Source of the DNA: Nesterenkonia sp.
Lineage (GTDB): Bacteria > Actinomycetota > Actinomycetes > Actinomycetales > Micrococcaceae
Length of the DNA: 64,000 bases
Direction of reading: 5' to 3'
Assembly: GCF_029265375.1 (NCBI RefSeq)
Contig: NZ_JAJUJJ010000005.1
Span: forward strand, 56,629 to 120,628
Made by a program: the position numbers and the translations under genes. The notes below the pieces were generated by a model that was not told the origin of the DNA, searched no databases, and worked only from the letters and a program-made list of their open reading frames with translations. Positions 1 to 9,396 of this stretch are shown here, piece after piece; position 1 is the first letter of the stretch, and each line of letters opens with the position of its first letter.

Positions 1-1832
1 GCGGCCAGGACGCCCACGGGGCCAATATCGCCGCATTCGAAGAGCTGGTCACCGCGGACCCGTCTCTGCAGATCAAGGCGGGCGTCCAGTGGGGCCTGTT
101 CGGCGCTGCGGTGATGCATCTGGGCTCCCGCGAGCATCAGGCGCGGTGGCTGCCCGGGATCATGTCCCTGGAGGTGCCCGGCGCCTACGCGATGACCGAG
201 ATCGGCCACGGCTCCGATGTGGCCTCCATCGGCACCACGGCCATCTACGACCCGGAGACCGAAGAGTTCGTGCTGCACACTCCCTTCGAGGCGGCCACCA
301 AGCGCTTCCTGGGCAATGCGGCCCTGCACGCCAAGGCGGCGGTGGTCTTCGCGCAGCTGATCACCCGGGGGGTCAACCACGGGGTGCACTGCTTCTACGT
401 GGATGTCCGCGACGACGAGGGCCGGGCTCTGCCGGGCATCACCATTGAGGACGACGGGCACAAGGGCGGCCTCAACGGAGTGGACAACGGGCGCTTCCGG
501 TTCAACCAGGTGCGGGTGCCGCGGACTCACCTGCTCAACCGCTACGGCGACGTCGCCGCCGACGGCACCTACACATCCTCCATCGAATCTCCGGGCCGCC
601 GGTTCTTCACCATGCTGGGAACCCTCGTCCAGGGGCGAGTCTCACTGACCGGTTCGGCCGTGGCCGCCTCCAAGCTGGCCCTGATCGGAGCGATCACCTA
701 CGGCAACCAGCGCCGCCAGTTCCACACCGCCTCCCCCACCGAGGAGCAGGTGCTGATGGACTATCAGGTGCACCAGCGCCGGCTGATCCCCCGGCTAGCC
801 AAGACCTTCGCCGCCGCCTTCGCCCACGAAAAGCTGCTGGCCAAGCTCGACGACGTCTTCTCCGGCCGGGACGACTCCGATGAGAACCGTCAGGAGCTGG
901 AGACCCTGGCAGCCGCGATCAAGCCGGTGGCCACCTGGCACGCATTGGACACCCTGCAGGAGGCGCGCGAGGCATGCGGCGGGGCCGGCTTCATCGCCGA
1001 GAACCGGTTCACCTCGCTGCGGGCGGACCTGGATGTCTACGTCACCTTCGAGGGCGACAACAATGTGCTGCTGCAGCTGGTGGCCAAGCGGCTGCTGGCC
1101 GACTACGCCGCGGAGTTCAAGAATGCCGACGTCGGGGCTCTGGCCAGCTATGTGGCCAATCAGGCGTCGGATCGGGTGATGCACCGGTTCGGACTGCGGC
1201 GGGCGCTGCAGGAGTTCCGGGACACCGGCGACGAGCGGCGCAGCGCCAACTGGTTCAAGCAGCCGGAGGTCCAGCGCCAGCTGCTGGCCGGCCGGGTCCG
1301 GCAGATGGTGGTCGACGTCGCCTCCGAGCTGCGCAGCACGGCGAAGCTGCCGATGCAGAAGCAGGCTGAGGTCTTCAACGAGCACCAGTACGAGATCGTC
1401 AATGCAGCCAAGGCCCACGCTGATCTGCTGATGTGGGAATCCTTCACCGATGCGCTGGAGAGGGTGGAGCATGAGCCCACCAAGCAGGTGCTCACCTGGC
1501 TGCGCGATATCTACGCGCTGACCACGATTGAGGAGACCCTGGACTGGTATCTCGGCAACGGTCGGATCTCCTCGCAGCGAGCCCGGACCCTCTCCCCCTA
1601 CATCAACCGGCTTCTGGCCCGGGTGCGTCCCCACGCCCAGGACTTGGTCGACGGCTTCGGCTATGAGCCCGATCATGTCCGGATGGAGGTGGCCTCCGGG
1701 GCCGAGCAGGCCCGGCAGGAGGAAGCCCTGGAGTACTACCGCACACTGCGGGCCTCCTCAGAGGCGCCGGTGGATGAGAAGACGCTGCTGGACAAGAAGC
1801 GGGCTGCCGAGCGCGCCGCTCGGGCCCGCTGA
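1..1832 (+). CDS. Acyl-CoA oxidase (5' end cut by window edge)
   Basis: Flavoprotein that oxidises acyl-CoA to trans-2-enoyl-CoA in fatty acid beta-oxidation, probably passing electrons to O2. The reading frame is open from base 3, so the N-terminus lies upstream; about 609 residues are visible. An acyl-CoA dehydrogenase core motif (AYAMTEIGHGSDV) is followed by the GGAGF segment and FEGDNNVLLQ, where the oxidase family carries its catalytic glutamate. A C-terminal helical oxidase domain follows, giving the two-domain build of acyl-CoA oxidases instead of the roughly 380-residue dehydrogenases. It converges on pepN, with a palindromic element between. Substrate chain length cannot be read from the sequence. 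Confidence 0.88.
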   Translation, partial: GQDAHGANIAAFEELVTADPSLQIKAGVQWGLFGAAVMHLGSREHQARWLPGIMSLEVPGAYAMTEIGHGSDVASIGTTAIYDPETEEFVLHTPFEAATKRFLGNAALHAKAAVVFAQLITRGVNHGVHCFYVDVRDDEGRALPGITIEDDGHKGGLNGVDNGRFRFNQVRVPRTHLLNRYGDVAADGTYTSSIESPGRRFFTMLGTLVQGRVSLTGSAVAASKLALIGAITYGNQRRQFHTASPTEEQVLMDYQVHQRRLIPRLAKTFAAAFAHEKLLAKLDDVFSGRDDSDENRQELETLAAAIKPVATWHALDTLQEAREACGGAGFIAENRFTSLRADLDVYVTFEGDNNVLLQLVAKRLLADYAAEFKNADVGALASYVANQASDRVMHRFGLRRALQEFRDTGDERRSANWFKQPEVQRQLLAGRVRQMVVDVASELRSTAKLPMQKQAEVFNEHQYEIVNAAKAHADLLMWESFTDALERVEHEPTKQVLTWLRDIYALTTIEETLDWYLGNGRISSQRARTLSPYINRLLARVRPHAQDLVDGFGYEPDHVRMEVASGAEQARQEEALEYYRTLRASSEAPVDEKTLLDKKRAAERAARAR

Positions 1833-1859
1833 GCACAGGCGTCCACACGTCCCCACCTC

Positions 1860-1928
1860 TAAAGCGTGTGCAATGGGCCCAAACTCAGGCCGGAATCACC
1901 TGAGTTTGGGCCCATATGACACGTAACG
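1860..1928. repeat. 69-bp palindromic repeat, copy A (possible bidirectional terminator)
   Basis: A perfect 16-bp inverted repeat (arms 1874-1889 and 1899-1914, TGGGCCCAAACTCAGG and its complement) sits between two convergent genes. It is part of a 69-bp unit that recurs at 25663-25731. The shared right end reads TTTGGGCCCAT, four variable bases, CACGTAACG (1905-1915 and 1920-1928). The left outer arm is decayed here, only CGTG remaining. The hairpin could end transcription of both flanking genes, but no T-run follows it. Confidence 0.7.
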
Positions 1929-1946
1929 CGGAGGTCGAGCGGGGGC

Positions 1947-4727
1947 TCAGCTGCTGGCGCGCTGCTGGGCGTGCAGCGACCGCAGCAGGTGATCCTGCTC
2001 CTCCAGCAGAATCCGCCGCAGCGCAGCCGGGGCCTGCTGATGCCCCTGCAGCCACTGGGCGGCCGCCCGGGCCGCCGTGTGGTCCTCCGGGCTCTGACCG
2101 CTCCCCAGCTGCTGCGCGCCGGGGAAGAGACCACGCACCACCCGTGTCGCCTGGCCCTGTGTCATCTGCTCCCAGACTCCGGTCAGGGCCGCGAAGTAGT
2201 CCTCCAGGTATCCGGAGGTCAGACCCTGCGGGTCGGCGTTGAAGCCGTCCACCGTCGCGGTGAGGTGGTCATTTGAGAGCTCCTCGCCGGCCTCATCGCG
2301 TCCGGTGAGCGCCTGTTCGAATGCCCGGCGCTTCACCTCCGGGTCAGGGCGCGCCGCGGCGGCCAGCCGGTGTGCGATCTTGCCGCGGGCAGTGGTGCGG
2401 GAGGCCAGTTCTGCATCCAGCTGGTCCATCTCCACCCTGCCGTGGGCCGCCAGCGCCTGCATGAATGCCCAGCGAAGTTCCTCATCGACGTCCAGTCCCT
2501 CGATACCGTACTCCTCGGCACGGCCGTCCAGCAGCCCGGCGAGCAGGTCCAGCTGGTCCGGGCACCTGCGCGAGAGTGCTGCCAGCGTGCGGGCGGCGGC
2601 CCGCTGAATATCGGTCAGCGCCTCTGCGGTGAATCCCGTCTGCGCCGACCGCTCCGGCCCGGTTCCGAGGAATTCTGCCAGCCGGGCGGCCAGCCGCGCG
2701 GTGAGAGCATCCTGCTCCTCGGCGGGGCAGAACCTTTCGGCCGCGGCGTCGGCCTGGCGCAGCAGTGTGGAGGCCACCGAGACTTCCGGGATCTGCAGGC
2801 CCAGGTGCATCACGGCCTCCACGAAGCGGGCTGCGGGCAGCTCAGCGTCCCGGACCATGGACCACAGGGCAGCCCACACCGTGGCGCGTGCCAGGGGGTC
2901 CCCCACCGGGTGGGTCAGGGCTGCGGCCACTGATTCGGGATCCAGGCTGAGCTTGGCGTAGGTGAGGTCGTCGTCGTTGGGCAGGATCAGCCGGGGCACA
3001 TCATCCTGCGGCAGCTGCAGTCCCGGCACTTCGGTCAGTCCATCCGGCGCCTGCGGGTCCAGCTCCACATCCGCACTCTGGGCGCGGGTGAGCACCCCGG
3101 TCCCGTCGGCGGTGTAGAGCCCCACACGGATCACATGCGGGCGGGCCACCTCGGCGCCGGTGGCCGGGTCGGTGCCGCTCTGGCGGATGCTCACCACTCC
3201 GGTGGGGCTGATCTCAGCGGCCAGCACCGGGATCCCGGAGGTCTGCAGCCAGGCTTCGGCCCAGGCGTGCATATCTTTGCCGGTGACCTCCTGCAGCACG
3301 GTGAGGAAGTCCTCCAGGCTCGCGTTGCCGAAGGCGTGGCGGGCGAAGTAGCGCTGGGCGGCAGTGCGGAAGGCGTCTTGGCCCGCATAGGCTGCCAGCT
3401 GCTTCAGCACGCTGGCCCCCTTGGCGTATGTGATGCCGTCGAAGTTCTGGTCGGCGGCCTCCAGGTCGGTGATATCGGCGACGATCGGATGGGTGGTGGG
3501 CAGCTGGTCCTGCACGTATGCCCAGCCCTTGCGCGAATTGGCAAAGGAGATCCAGCCGGTGGTGAATTCGGTGGCCGCATCCACTGCGTAGGCGCCCATA
3601 TAGTCGGCGAAGGACTCCTTCAGCCACAGATCGTCCCACCAGCCCATGGTGACCAGGTCCCCGAACCACATATGGGCCATCTCATGCAGGATGGTGTTCG
3701 CGCGGGTCTCGTGCTGGGCCTCGGTGGCGGCGGTGTCGAACACGTACTTCTCGGTGAAGGTGACCAGGCCCGGGTTCTCCATGGCGCCGAGGTTGTACTC
3801 GGGGACGAAGACCTGGTCGTACTTCCCAGGTGCGGCGGCCTCCGGTCCGCGCCCCCAAGGGTAGGGGTAGGCGAATTCCCGGTGGAAGAAGTCCAGTCCC
3901 TGGCGGGTGATGGTCAGAATCTCCCCTGCATCCAGGTGTTCGGCCAATGAGGCGCGGCACAGCACCGCCAGCTCGATCTCGAAGCTCTCCCCGCCCGGGG
4001 CTGAGCCGCTCCAGGTGTCCTCCACCACCGTGTAGGGTCCGGCCAGCAGCGCGGTGATGTAGGAGCTCATCAGCTCGGTCTCTGCGAAGGTGACCCTCAC
4101 CAGTCCGACGCCGTCGAGCCCGGCGGCCTCACCCGGGACGTCCTCCCGGGCGGTCTCCCGGCCGTTGGAGCGCAGCTGCCAGGACTCCGGTCCGGTGAGG
4201 CTGAAGCGGAAGCGGGCCTTCATATCCGGCTGGTCGAACACCGGGAAGACCCTGCGGCAGTCGGCCGGCTCGTACTGGGTGTAGAGGTAGACCTGGCCGT
4301 CGCTGGGGTCCACAAACCGGTGGAGCCCCTCTCCGGAGCGGCTGAACCGGGAGGTGGATCGGACGTGCACCACATTGGATCCCGGCGTGAGTCCGGTGAG
4401 CCGGATCCGCGCGTCTCCGGCGTGCTCCTCGACGCTGCGGGCCTGGCCATTGATGCTCAGCTCCTCCACAGAGGCTCCCAGGTAGTCCAGGAAGGCGACC
4501 TCGTCGGCCCGCCCGGCGTCGTCCTCGTTGAGGGTCAGCTCCACCTGCGTGCTCACCGGGTAGGTCTCAGCCCCCTGGGCCGCTGCCCCGGAGAGGTCGA
4601 CGTGCACCTGATAGGAGGTCACGGAGATGGCCGAGGACCGCGCTGCGGCTTCCTCGCGGGTCAGATTGGTCTCATGGGCACGGGGAAACGGGGCATGATC
4701 AGCAGTGTGTTCGGCAGTGTCAGGCAT
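1947..4727 (-). CDS. pepN: Aminopeptidase N (M1 family zinc metallopeptidase)
   Basis: Cytoplasmic zinc exopeptidase that removes N-terminal residues from peptides. The 926-residue product has the substrate-anchoring GAMEN motif near residue 314 and the zinc site HEMAH near 348 with the third ligand in KESFAD near 371. A C-terminal ERAP1-like helical domain fills the rest, and the length is normal for actinobacterial PepN. I start at the ATG at 4727; a TTG four codons upstream (4739) is also open. Neither has a clear ribosome binding site. The gene is divergent from the ATP-grasp operon, with only 32 bp between. Confidence 0.93.
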   Translation of the reverse strand: MPDTAEHTADHAPFPRAHETNLTREEAAARSSAISVTSYQVHVDLSGAAAQGAETYPVSTQVELTLNEDDAGRADEVAFLDYLGASVEELSINGQARSVEEHAGDARIRLTGLTPGSNVVHVRSTSRFSRSGEGLHRFVDPSDGQVYLYTQYEPADCRRVFPVFDQPDMKARFRFSLTGPESWQLRSNGRETAREDVPGEAAGLDGVGLVRVTFAETELMSSYITALLAGPYTVVEDTWSGSAPGGESFEIELAVLCRASLAEHLDAGEILTITRQGLDFFHREFAYPYPWGRGPEAAAPGKYDQVFVPEYNLGAMENPGLVTFTEKYVFDTAATEAQHETRANTILHEMAHMWFGDLVTMGWWDDLWLKESFADYMGAYAVDAATEFTTGWISFANSRKGWAYVQDQLPTTHPIVADITDLEAADQNFDGITYAKGASVLKQLAAYAGQDAFRTAAQRYFARHAFGNASLEDFLTVLQEVTGKDMHAWAEAWLQTSGIPVLAAEISPTGVVSIRQSGTDPATGAEVARPHVIRVGLYTADGTGVLTRAQSADVELDPQAPDGLTEVPGLQLPQDDVPRLILPNDDDLTYAKLSLDPESVAAALTHPVGDPLARATVWAALWSMVRDAELPAARFVEAVMHLGLQIPEVSVASTLLRQADAAAERFCPAEEQDALTARLAARLAEFLGTGPERSAQTGFTAEALTDIQRAAARTLAALSRRCPDQLDLLAGLLDGRAEEYGIEGLDVDEELRWAFMQALAAHGRVEMDQLDAELASRTTARGKIAHRLAAAARPDPEVKRRAFEQALTGRDEAGEELSNDHLTATVDGFNADPQGLTSGYLEDYFAALTGVWEQMTQGQATRVVRGLFPGAQQLGSGQSPEDHTAARAAAQWLQGHQQAPAALRRILLEEQDHLLRSLHAQQRASS

Positions 4728-4759
4728 GGTGCTATTCAAGCAGATGGAATACTGAGGTC

Positions 4760-6400
4760 ATGGCAGACCTGTTCGCCGGGTATCCGCAGGCTATGCAGCA
4801 CTCGTCGGCATATGACGAGATGTTCACCCCTGACGGCGCCTTGAGGGCCGACTACGCCCAGGTCGATCAGGTTCTGCAGTCTCTGTCGCTGACTGATGTG
4901 CAGGCCCGGGCTGAGACGATGGCCCGCACCTTCTTGGACCGCGGGGTGACCTTCGACTTCGCCGGTGATGAGCGGGCCTGGCCGCTGGATATTGTGCCCC
5001 GCATCCTGGCCGGGGCACAGTGGGATCACATCTCGGCCGGCGTCGCGCAGCGGGTCGCCGCCCTGGAGGCTTTCCTCCACGACGTCTACGGCCGGATGGA
5101 GATTGTGCGCGACGGGGTGCTGCCGCGGTCGCTGATCACCTCCAGTGCGCATTTCCACCGTCAGGTTCACGGCTTCGAGGCGCCCCGCGGGGTGCGGATC
5201 CACGTCTCCGGAATCGATCTGGTCCGCGACGACGCCGGCACATTCCGGGTGCTGGAGGACAATGTGCGGGTGCCCTCTGGGGTGTCCTATGTGCTGGAGA
5301 ATCGGCGGGCGATCGCCAAGGGTCTGCCTGAGGCGTTCACCGGCTCGCAGATCCGCTCGGTGGAGGAGTATCCGCGCAGGCTGCTCTCTGCGCTGCGGCG
5401 CACTGCGCCCGAGGGCGTCGATGACCCGACCGTGGTGGTGCTCACCCCGGGGGTCTACAACTCGGCGTATTTCGAGCACACGCTGCTGGCGGGGATGATG
5501 GGCGTGGAGCTGGTGGAGGGCCGTGACCTGATCTGCCGCGGCGACCGGGTCTATATGCGCACCACCGAGGGTGAGCAGCGGGTGGATGTGATCTATAAGC
5601 GGCTCGACGACGAGTTCCTGGACCCCCTGCAGTTCCGGGCCGACTCCATGCTGGGTGTGCCCGGGGTGGTCAATGCCGCCAGGGCCGGACAGGTGACCAT
5701 CGCCAATGCCGTGGGCAACGGGGTCGCCGATGACAAGCTGATCTACACCTACGTGCCGGAGATCATCCGCTACTACTTGGGTGAGGATCCCATCATCCCC
5801 AATGTGGACACCTACCGCCTCCAAGAGCCTGAGGCCCGCGAAGAGGTGATGGACAGGCTGGATGAGCTGGTGCTCAAACCGGTTGACGGCTCCGGAGGCA
5901 AGGGCTTGGTGATCGGGCCGGCCGCCACCGGGGAGGAGCTGCGTGCACTGCGGAAGAAGGTGCTGGCAGACCCTCGGGGCTGGATCGCCCAGCCGGTGCT
6001 GCAGCTGTCCACTGTGCCAACTCTGGCCGAGTCCTCCTTCGCTCCCCGGCACGTGGACCTGCGGCCGTTCGCCATCAACGACGGCGAGCAGGTCTGGGTG
6101 CTGCCGGGCGGGCTGACCCGCGTGGCGCTGCAGGAAGGTTCCTTGGTGGTCAACTCCTCCCAGGGCGGCGGCTCCAAGGACACTTGGGTTGTGGACCAGC
6201 CGGGCGGGTCCGATCGGCAGGCCTCGGCCGCGGTGCCCTGGAGCACCCGACGGCGTCGGCGTGCACAGCGGGTCTGGCCCAGCGCGGTGCATGCGGCGCC
6301 CCCGGCTGCCGCCGCTCATGACGAGCAGCAGCAGCAGGCCGCACCGGTCCAGCGCTCCCGCCCCGGACTGGAGGAGAGAGAAGGTGAGCGCCGGTGCTGA
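4760..6400 (+). CDS. Circularly permuted ATP-grasp protein (DUF404/DUF407 type)
   Basis: Predicted ATP-dependent carboxylate-amine ligase of the circularly permuted ATP-grasp family; the substrate is unknown. Signature stretches are VLKPVDGSGGKG for nucleotide binding, HVDLRPF, and PGGLTRVAL followed by SSQGGGSKDTWV near residue 470. The last 60 or so residues are a low-complexity Arg/Ala/Gln tail (including QQQQ) that does not look folded. An AATACT -10-like hexamer lies 6 nt before the ATG. The next gene starts inside this one (7-nt overlap), so the two are translationally coupled. Comparative genomics has linked this family with alpha-E and transglutaminase partners in a proposed peptide-ligation or tagging system. 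Confidence 0.85.
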   Translation: MADLFAGYPQAMQHSSAYDEMFTPDGALRADYAQVDQVLQSLSLTDVQARAETMARTFLDRGVTFDFAGDERAWPLDIVPRILAGAQWDHISAGVAQRVAALEAFLHDVYGRMEIVRDGVLPRSLITSSAHFHRQVHGFEAPRGVRIHVSGIDLVRDDAGTFRVLEDNVRVPSGVSYVLENRRAIAKGLPEAFTGSQIRSVEEYPRRLLSALRRTAPEGVDDPTVVVLTPGVYNSAYFEHTLLAGMMGVELVEGRDLICRGDRVYMRTTEGEQRVDVIYKRLDDEFLDPLQFRADSMLGVPGVVNAARAGQVTIANAVGNGVADDKLIYTYVPEIIRYYLGEDPIIPNVDTYRLQEPEAREEVMDRLDELVLKPVDGSGGKGLVIGPAATGEELRALRKKVLADPRGWIAQPVLQLSTVPTLAESSFAPRHVDLRPFAINDGEQVWVLPGGLTRVALQEGSLVVNSSQGGGSKDTWVVDQPGGSDRQASAAVPWSTRRRRRAQRVWPSAVHAAPPAAAAHDEQQQQAAPVQRSRPGLEEREGERRC

Positions 6401-7329
6401 GTCGGATTGCGGAATCGCTGTTCTGGATAGGCCGGTACGTAGAGCGCGCCGATGGGACGGCACGGATTCTGGACGTGCATCTGGAGCGGCTGAACCAGCT
6501 GCCGTCTGAGGAGCAGCGCACCGTCTCGGCCAACCTGCTGGCGGTGATGGGTGCGGCGGAGGAATCCGACGATGCAGCTGGCCCGGGGCTGCCTCAGCTG
6601 CTGAGCCGGTTGGCCTTCGATCCTGCCCGGCCCAATTCGATCTGTGGGTCTCTGGCAGCGGCTCGGGAGAACGCCCGCCGCGCCCGGGAGACCGTCCCGG
6701 CCCCGGTGTGGGAGTCGCTGAACACCACGTGGAACTCGGTGACGACCCACCGTCAGGATGTGGTGGGCACCTACCGGTTCTGCACCTGGGTGATGGAGCG
6801 CACCGCAACGGTGCAGGGCTTGGCCGACTCCACGATGAGCCGTGACGACTCGTGGCAGTTCCTCACCCTGGGGCGGCACCTGGAACAGGCGGATATGACC
6901 GCCCGGATGCTGGCCACCAGCGATGAGGAGGCGTTCCGACTCTCCTGGGCGAATCTGCTGCGCTGCGCCGGCGCCTACGAGTCCTTTCTGCGCAGCCGGC
7001 GCGCGGCCTTCGGGGACCACTATGCGATGGAGTTCCTGCTGCTTGACCGGCTCTTCCCGCGCTCGGTGGTCTCCGCGCTGCGCCAGGTCGAGGCCGCTCT
7101 GGTGGCCTTGGACCCCGAGTACACCCGCAGCGGGACGATGGACCAGTCCCGGCGGATCATCGGTCAGGCCCGCACCTTCTTGGAGTTTCACCACACAGAT
7201 GACCTGGTCGGTGAGCTGGAGGAGCATCTGGAGCGGGTCCAGGCCGCCTGCGCCGCCGCATCCGATGCCATCACGGCCAAGTACTTCTCGCATGCGGCCG
7301 GTCAGGCATGGATCGGAGAGCAGGTATGA
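6394..7329 (+). CDS. Alpha-E domain protein (DUF403)
   Basis: All-helical protein of the alpha-E family, 311 residues, opening with MLSRIAESLFWIGRYVERAD, which is the family's diagnostic N-terminus. No catalytic function is known; it is assumed to work with the ATP-grasp protein encoded just upstream. The GTG start overlaps the upstream stop, and a purine-rich GGAGAGAGAAGG precedes it. Its own stop overlaps the ATG of the transglutaminase (ATGA), so all three genes form one tightly coupled operon. Confidence 0.88.
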   Translation: MLSRIAESLFWIGRYVERADGTARILDVHLERLNQLPSEEQRTVSANLLAVMGAAEESDDAAGPGLPQLLSRLAFDPARPNSICGSLAAARENARRARETVPAPVWESLNTTWNSVTTHRQDVVGTYRFCTWVMERTATVQGLADSTMSRDDSWQFLTLGRHLEQADMTARMLATSDEEAFRLSWANLLRCAGAYESFLRSRRAAFGDHYAMEFLLLDRLFPRSVVSALRQVEAALVALDPEYTRSGTMDQSRRIIGQARTFLEFHHTDDLVGELEEHLERVQAACAAASDAITAKYFSHAAGQAWIGEQV

Positions 7330-8180
7330 CCCGACTGGCCGTGGATCACATCACTCGCTACCGCTACAGCAGCCCGGTGGCTGTCTCCTACAACGAGGCG
7401 CGCATGACCCCGCAGACCGATGCCCAGCAGGTGGTGCTGGAGACGGAGTTGGACATCTCGCCGGCCCCGGCCACGCTGAGCACCTACCGGGACTACTGGG
7501 GCACGAAGGTGCAGACCTTCGACCTGCACACCAGCCATGACCAGCTGACGGTCCGCGCCTCAGCTCTGGTGGAGGTTCACCGCAGCGAGAAGCAGCATCC
7601 GCCTGAGGAGCTGCTGGACTGGGAGGAGCTGAGCTCGGCCGAGCTCTTCGAGGAGTTCAGCGACTATCTCCCCCAGTCCGGTCTCACTGAGCCTGGCGAG
7701 GAGCTGCGGGACGCCGCGCAGCGGCTTGCATCCGGCCGGCGGCCCCATGAGGCGGCTGGAGAGCTTTTCGCCTGGCTTCGCGGGCAGATGGAGTACCAGC
7801 CGGGGACTACGGGGGTGCACTCCAGCGCGGAGGCGTCCTTCGCTGCGCGCAAGGGGGTGTGCCAGGACCTCTCGCATGTGGCCATCGGGGCGCTGCGCAG
7901 CCTGGGTGTGCCGGCCAGGTATGTGTCCGGCTATATCCATCCCGATCCGGAGGCGCCGGTGGGCCAGCCGGTGGCCGGCCAGTCCCACGCCTGGCTGGAG
8001 TGGTGGGACGGACGCTGGCACAGCTGGGATCCGACCAATCACACACCGGCGGGTGATCACCACATTCTCATCGGTCGCGGCCGGGACTATGCGGATGTGA
8101 CTCCGTTCAAGGGCATTCTCTCCGGCGGCGGTGCTGACTCCGCGCTGGAGGTTGAGGTCTCCATCACTCGCCACGGGTGA
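7326..8180 (+). CDS. Transglutaminase-like cysteine protease family protein
   Basis: Papain-fold transglutaminase-like enzyme of 284 residues. The N-terminal domain seen in bacterial transglutaminase-like proteins runs to about residue 80. The core carries the catalytic Cys in KGVCQDLSHV (C179), the His in SHAWLEW (H221) and the Asp in WHSWDPTNH (D235). In this operon type it may cut or form the amide bonds made by the ATP-grasp partner, which is inference from the Cys-His-Asp triad and the association. The ATG at 7326 overlaps the previous stop by 4 nt; an in-frame start six codons upstream is less likely. No signal peptide is seen. Confidence 0.88.
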   Translation: MTRLAVDHITRYRYSSPVAVSYNEARMTPQTDAQQVVLETELDISPAPATLSTYRDYWGTKVQTFDLHTSHDQLTVRASALVEVHRSEKQHPPEELLDWEELSSAELFEEFSDYLPQSGLTEPGEELRDAAQRLASGRRPHEAAGELFAWLRGQMEYQPGTTGVHSSAEASFAARKGVCQDLSHVAIGALRSLGVPARYVSGYIHPDPEAPVGQPVAGQSHAWLEWWDGRWHSWDPTNHTPAGDHHILIGRGRDYADVTPFKGILSGGGADSALEVEVSITRHG

Positions 8181-8215
8181 GCTGGGCCTGGGCCGTGCCC
8201 CGGCGGTGAGTCTGC

Positions 8216-9052
8216 TCAGGCGCCTGCGGAGAGGTCTTCTGCCAGTCGCCTCTCCCGGCGCTTGTCGTTGAGCAGGCACAGGCCCACTGCCAGGGCGAAC
8301 AGCAGCGTCAGAGGGGCCATGATGAAGAACATAGTGATCGCTTCACCGCCGGGGGCAGCCATGGCGGAGATGATGGCGATGACCAGCACCACCACCCTCC
8401 ACGCGGAGAGGATGTCTCGCCCGGAGACCAGTCCGAGCATATTGATCCCGACCAGTACCACCGGCAGGATCATCGCGATCCCGCAGGCCAGGAAGAGGTG
8501 GAGCACGAAGGTGAAGTAGATGTCTGGGGCGATGATGTTGGAGGTGCCCTCCGGGTTCAGGCCGAAGAAGAACTGGATGGCTTGCGGCAGAATCCAGTAG
8601 GCCAGCAGAATTCCAGCGACGAACAGCGGCACTGAGGCAGCGATGAACGCCGCTGCATAGCGCTTCTCCGTCTTCTTCAGCCCCGGCATGATGAACGCCC
8701 ACAGCTGGTAGAGCCACACCGGTGAGGAGATGACCAGTCCCGCGAACAGGGAGATGCGGATCAGCAGGTCCAGCGGCTGGCCGACGGCGTTGAACGCGAT
8801 CTGAGTCAGCCGTGCGTCCTCACCCTCCCCGTAGGCGTGGACCGGGTCCGCCAGCAGGGCGAACATCCAGTCGTAGAGGAAGAAGCCGGCTACCGCTCCG
8901 GCGGCCACGCCCAGGGCTGCGATGATCAGCCGGCGGCGCAGTTCGCGCAGGTGCTCCCGCAGGCTCATGCGTCCCTCGGGATCGCGGTGTCGCCGGCGGC
9001 GCTTCTTCCTGCCGCTGTGGGATGCGGGCTGGTCGCGTTCGGCCAGGGTCAT
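8216..9052 (-). CDS. tatC: Sec-independent translocase subunit TatC
   Basis: Polytopic membrane receptor of the twin-arginine translocation system, which exports folded proteins. The 278-residue protein has a basic N-terminal extension, then SLREHLRELRRRL, typical of TatC, and about six membrane helices. The cytoplasmic loop PGLKKTEKR and the conserved FFxGLNPEG region are recognisable. It follows tatA by 5 bp on the same strand, so the two are co-transcribed. No tatB is seen here. The position downstream of pafBC is a conserved actinobacterial arrangement. Confidence 0.95.
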   Translation of the reverse strand: MTLAERDQPASHSGRKKRRRRHRDPEGRMSLREHLRELRRRLIIAALGVAAGAVAGFFLYDWMFALLADPVHAYGEGEDARLTQIAFNAVGQPLDLLIRISLFAGLVISSPVWLYQLWAFIMPGLKKTEKRYAAAFIAASVPLFVAGILLAYWILPQAIQFFFGLNPEGTSNIIAPDIYFTFVLHLFLACGIAMILPVVLVGINMLGLVSGRDILSAWRVVVLVIAIISAMAAPGGEAITMFFIMAPLTLLFALAVGLCLLNDKRRERRLAEDLSAGA

Positions 9053-9057
9053 CGGGC

Positions 9058-9306
9058 CTAGAAGCGGTCTTTGTGCTCGCGCGCCTTATCGGTCTCGGCG
9101 GCGGGGTCCACGACCCGGCCCTCTACGGCCCGGCGCTGCGTGGCCTCGCCGTCCTCAGGCTCGTCCTCGCGCATCGTCTTCACCTCAGACTTAAAGATGC
9201 GCATGGACTCGCCCATGGATTTGGCGAGCTTGGGCAGCTTCGGCGCACCGAAGAGCAGCAGAATGATGGCCAGGATGATCAGCCACTGCCAACCTTGAAG
9301 TCCCAT
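9058..9306 (-). CDS. tatA: Sec-independent translocase subunit TatA
   Basis: Pore-forming component of the Tat system, 82 residues. One N-terminal membrane helix ([20 protein letters not shown]) is followed by the [16 protein letters not shown] hinge and amphipathic helix and a charged tail. The ATG is preceded by AAAGGA at suitable spacing. It is separated from pafBC by about 90 bp containing a GC-rich hairpin, so it may have its own promoter. Confidence 0.95.
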   Translation of the reverse strand: MGLQGWQWLIILAIILLLFGAPKLPKLAKSMGESMRIFKSEVKTMREDEPEDGEATQRRAVEGRVVDPAAETDKAREHKDRF

Positions 9307-9340
9307 ACCGGTTGTCCTTTCCTCTCCGGGTCAGTCTAGT

Positions 9341-9380
9341 GGACGAGCCTGGACGCTCCGCGTCTGGAGCGTGTTCGTCC
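9341..9380 (-). terminator. GC hairpin downstream of pafBC
   Basis: Nested inverted repeat: outer arms GGACGA/TCGTCC (9341-9346, 9375-9380) enclose ACGCTCC/GGAGCGT (9353-9359, 9366-9372). It lies between the pafBC stop and tatA. There is no U-run, so termination is possible but not assured. Confidence 0.45.
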
Positions 9381-9396
9381 GTGCACGGCGGCCGGC

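Noticed and set aside
6190..6400. Possible frameshift at the end of the ATP-grasp gene
   Set aside because: The tail is low complexity, but its stop overlaps the start of the next gene in a typical coupled arrangement, so the frame is probably genuine.
4736..6808. A 690-codon open frame antisense to the ATP-grasp and alpha-E genes
   Set aside because: Spans two real, overlapping genes and reads as a Gly/His/Pro-rich shadow.
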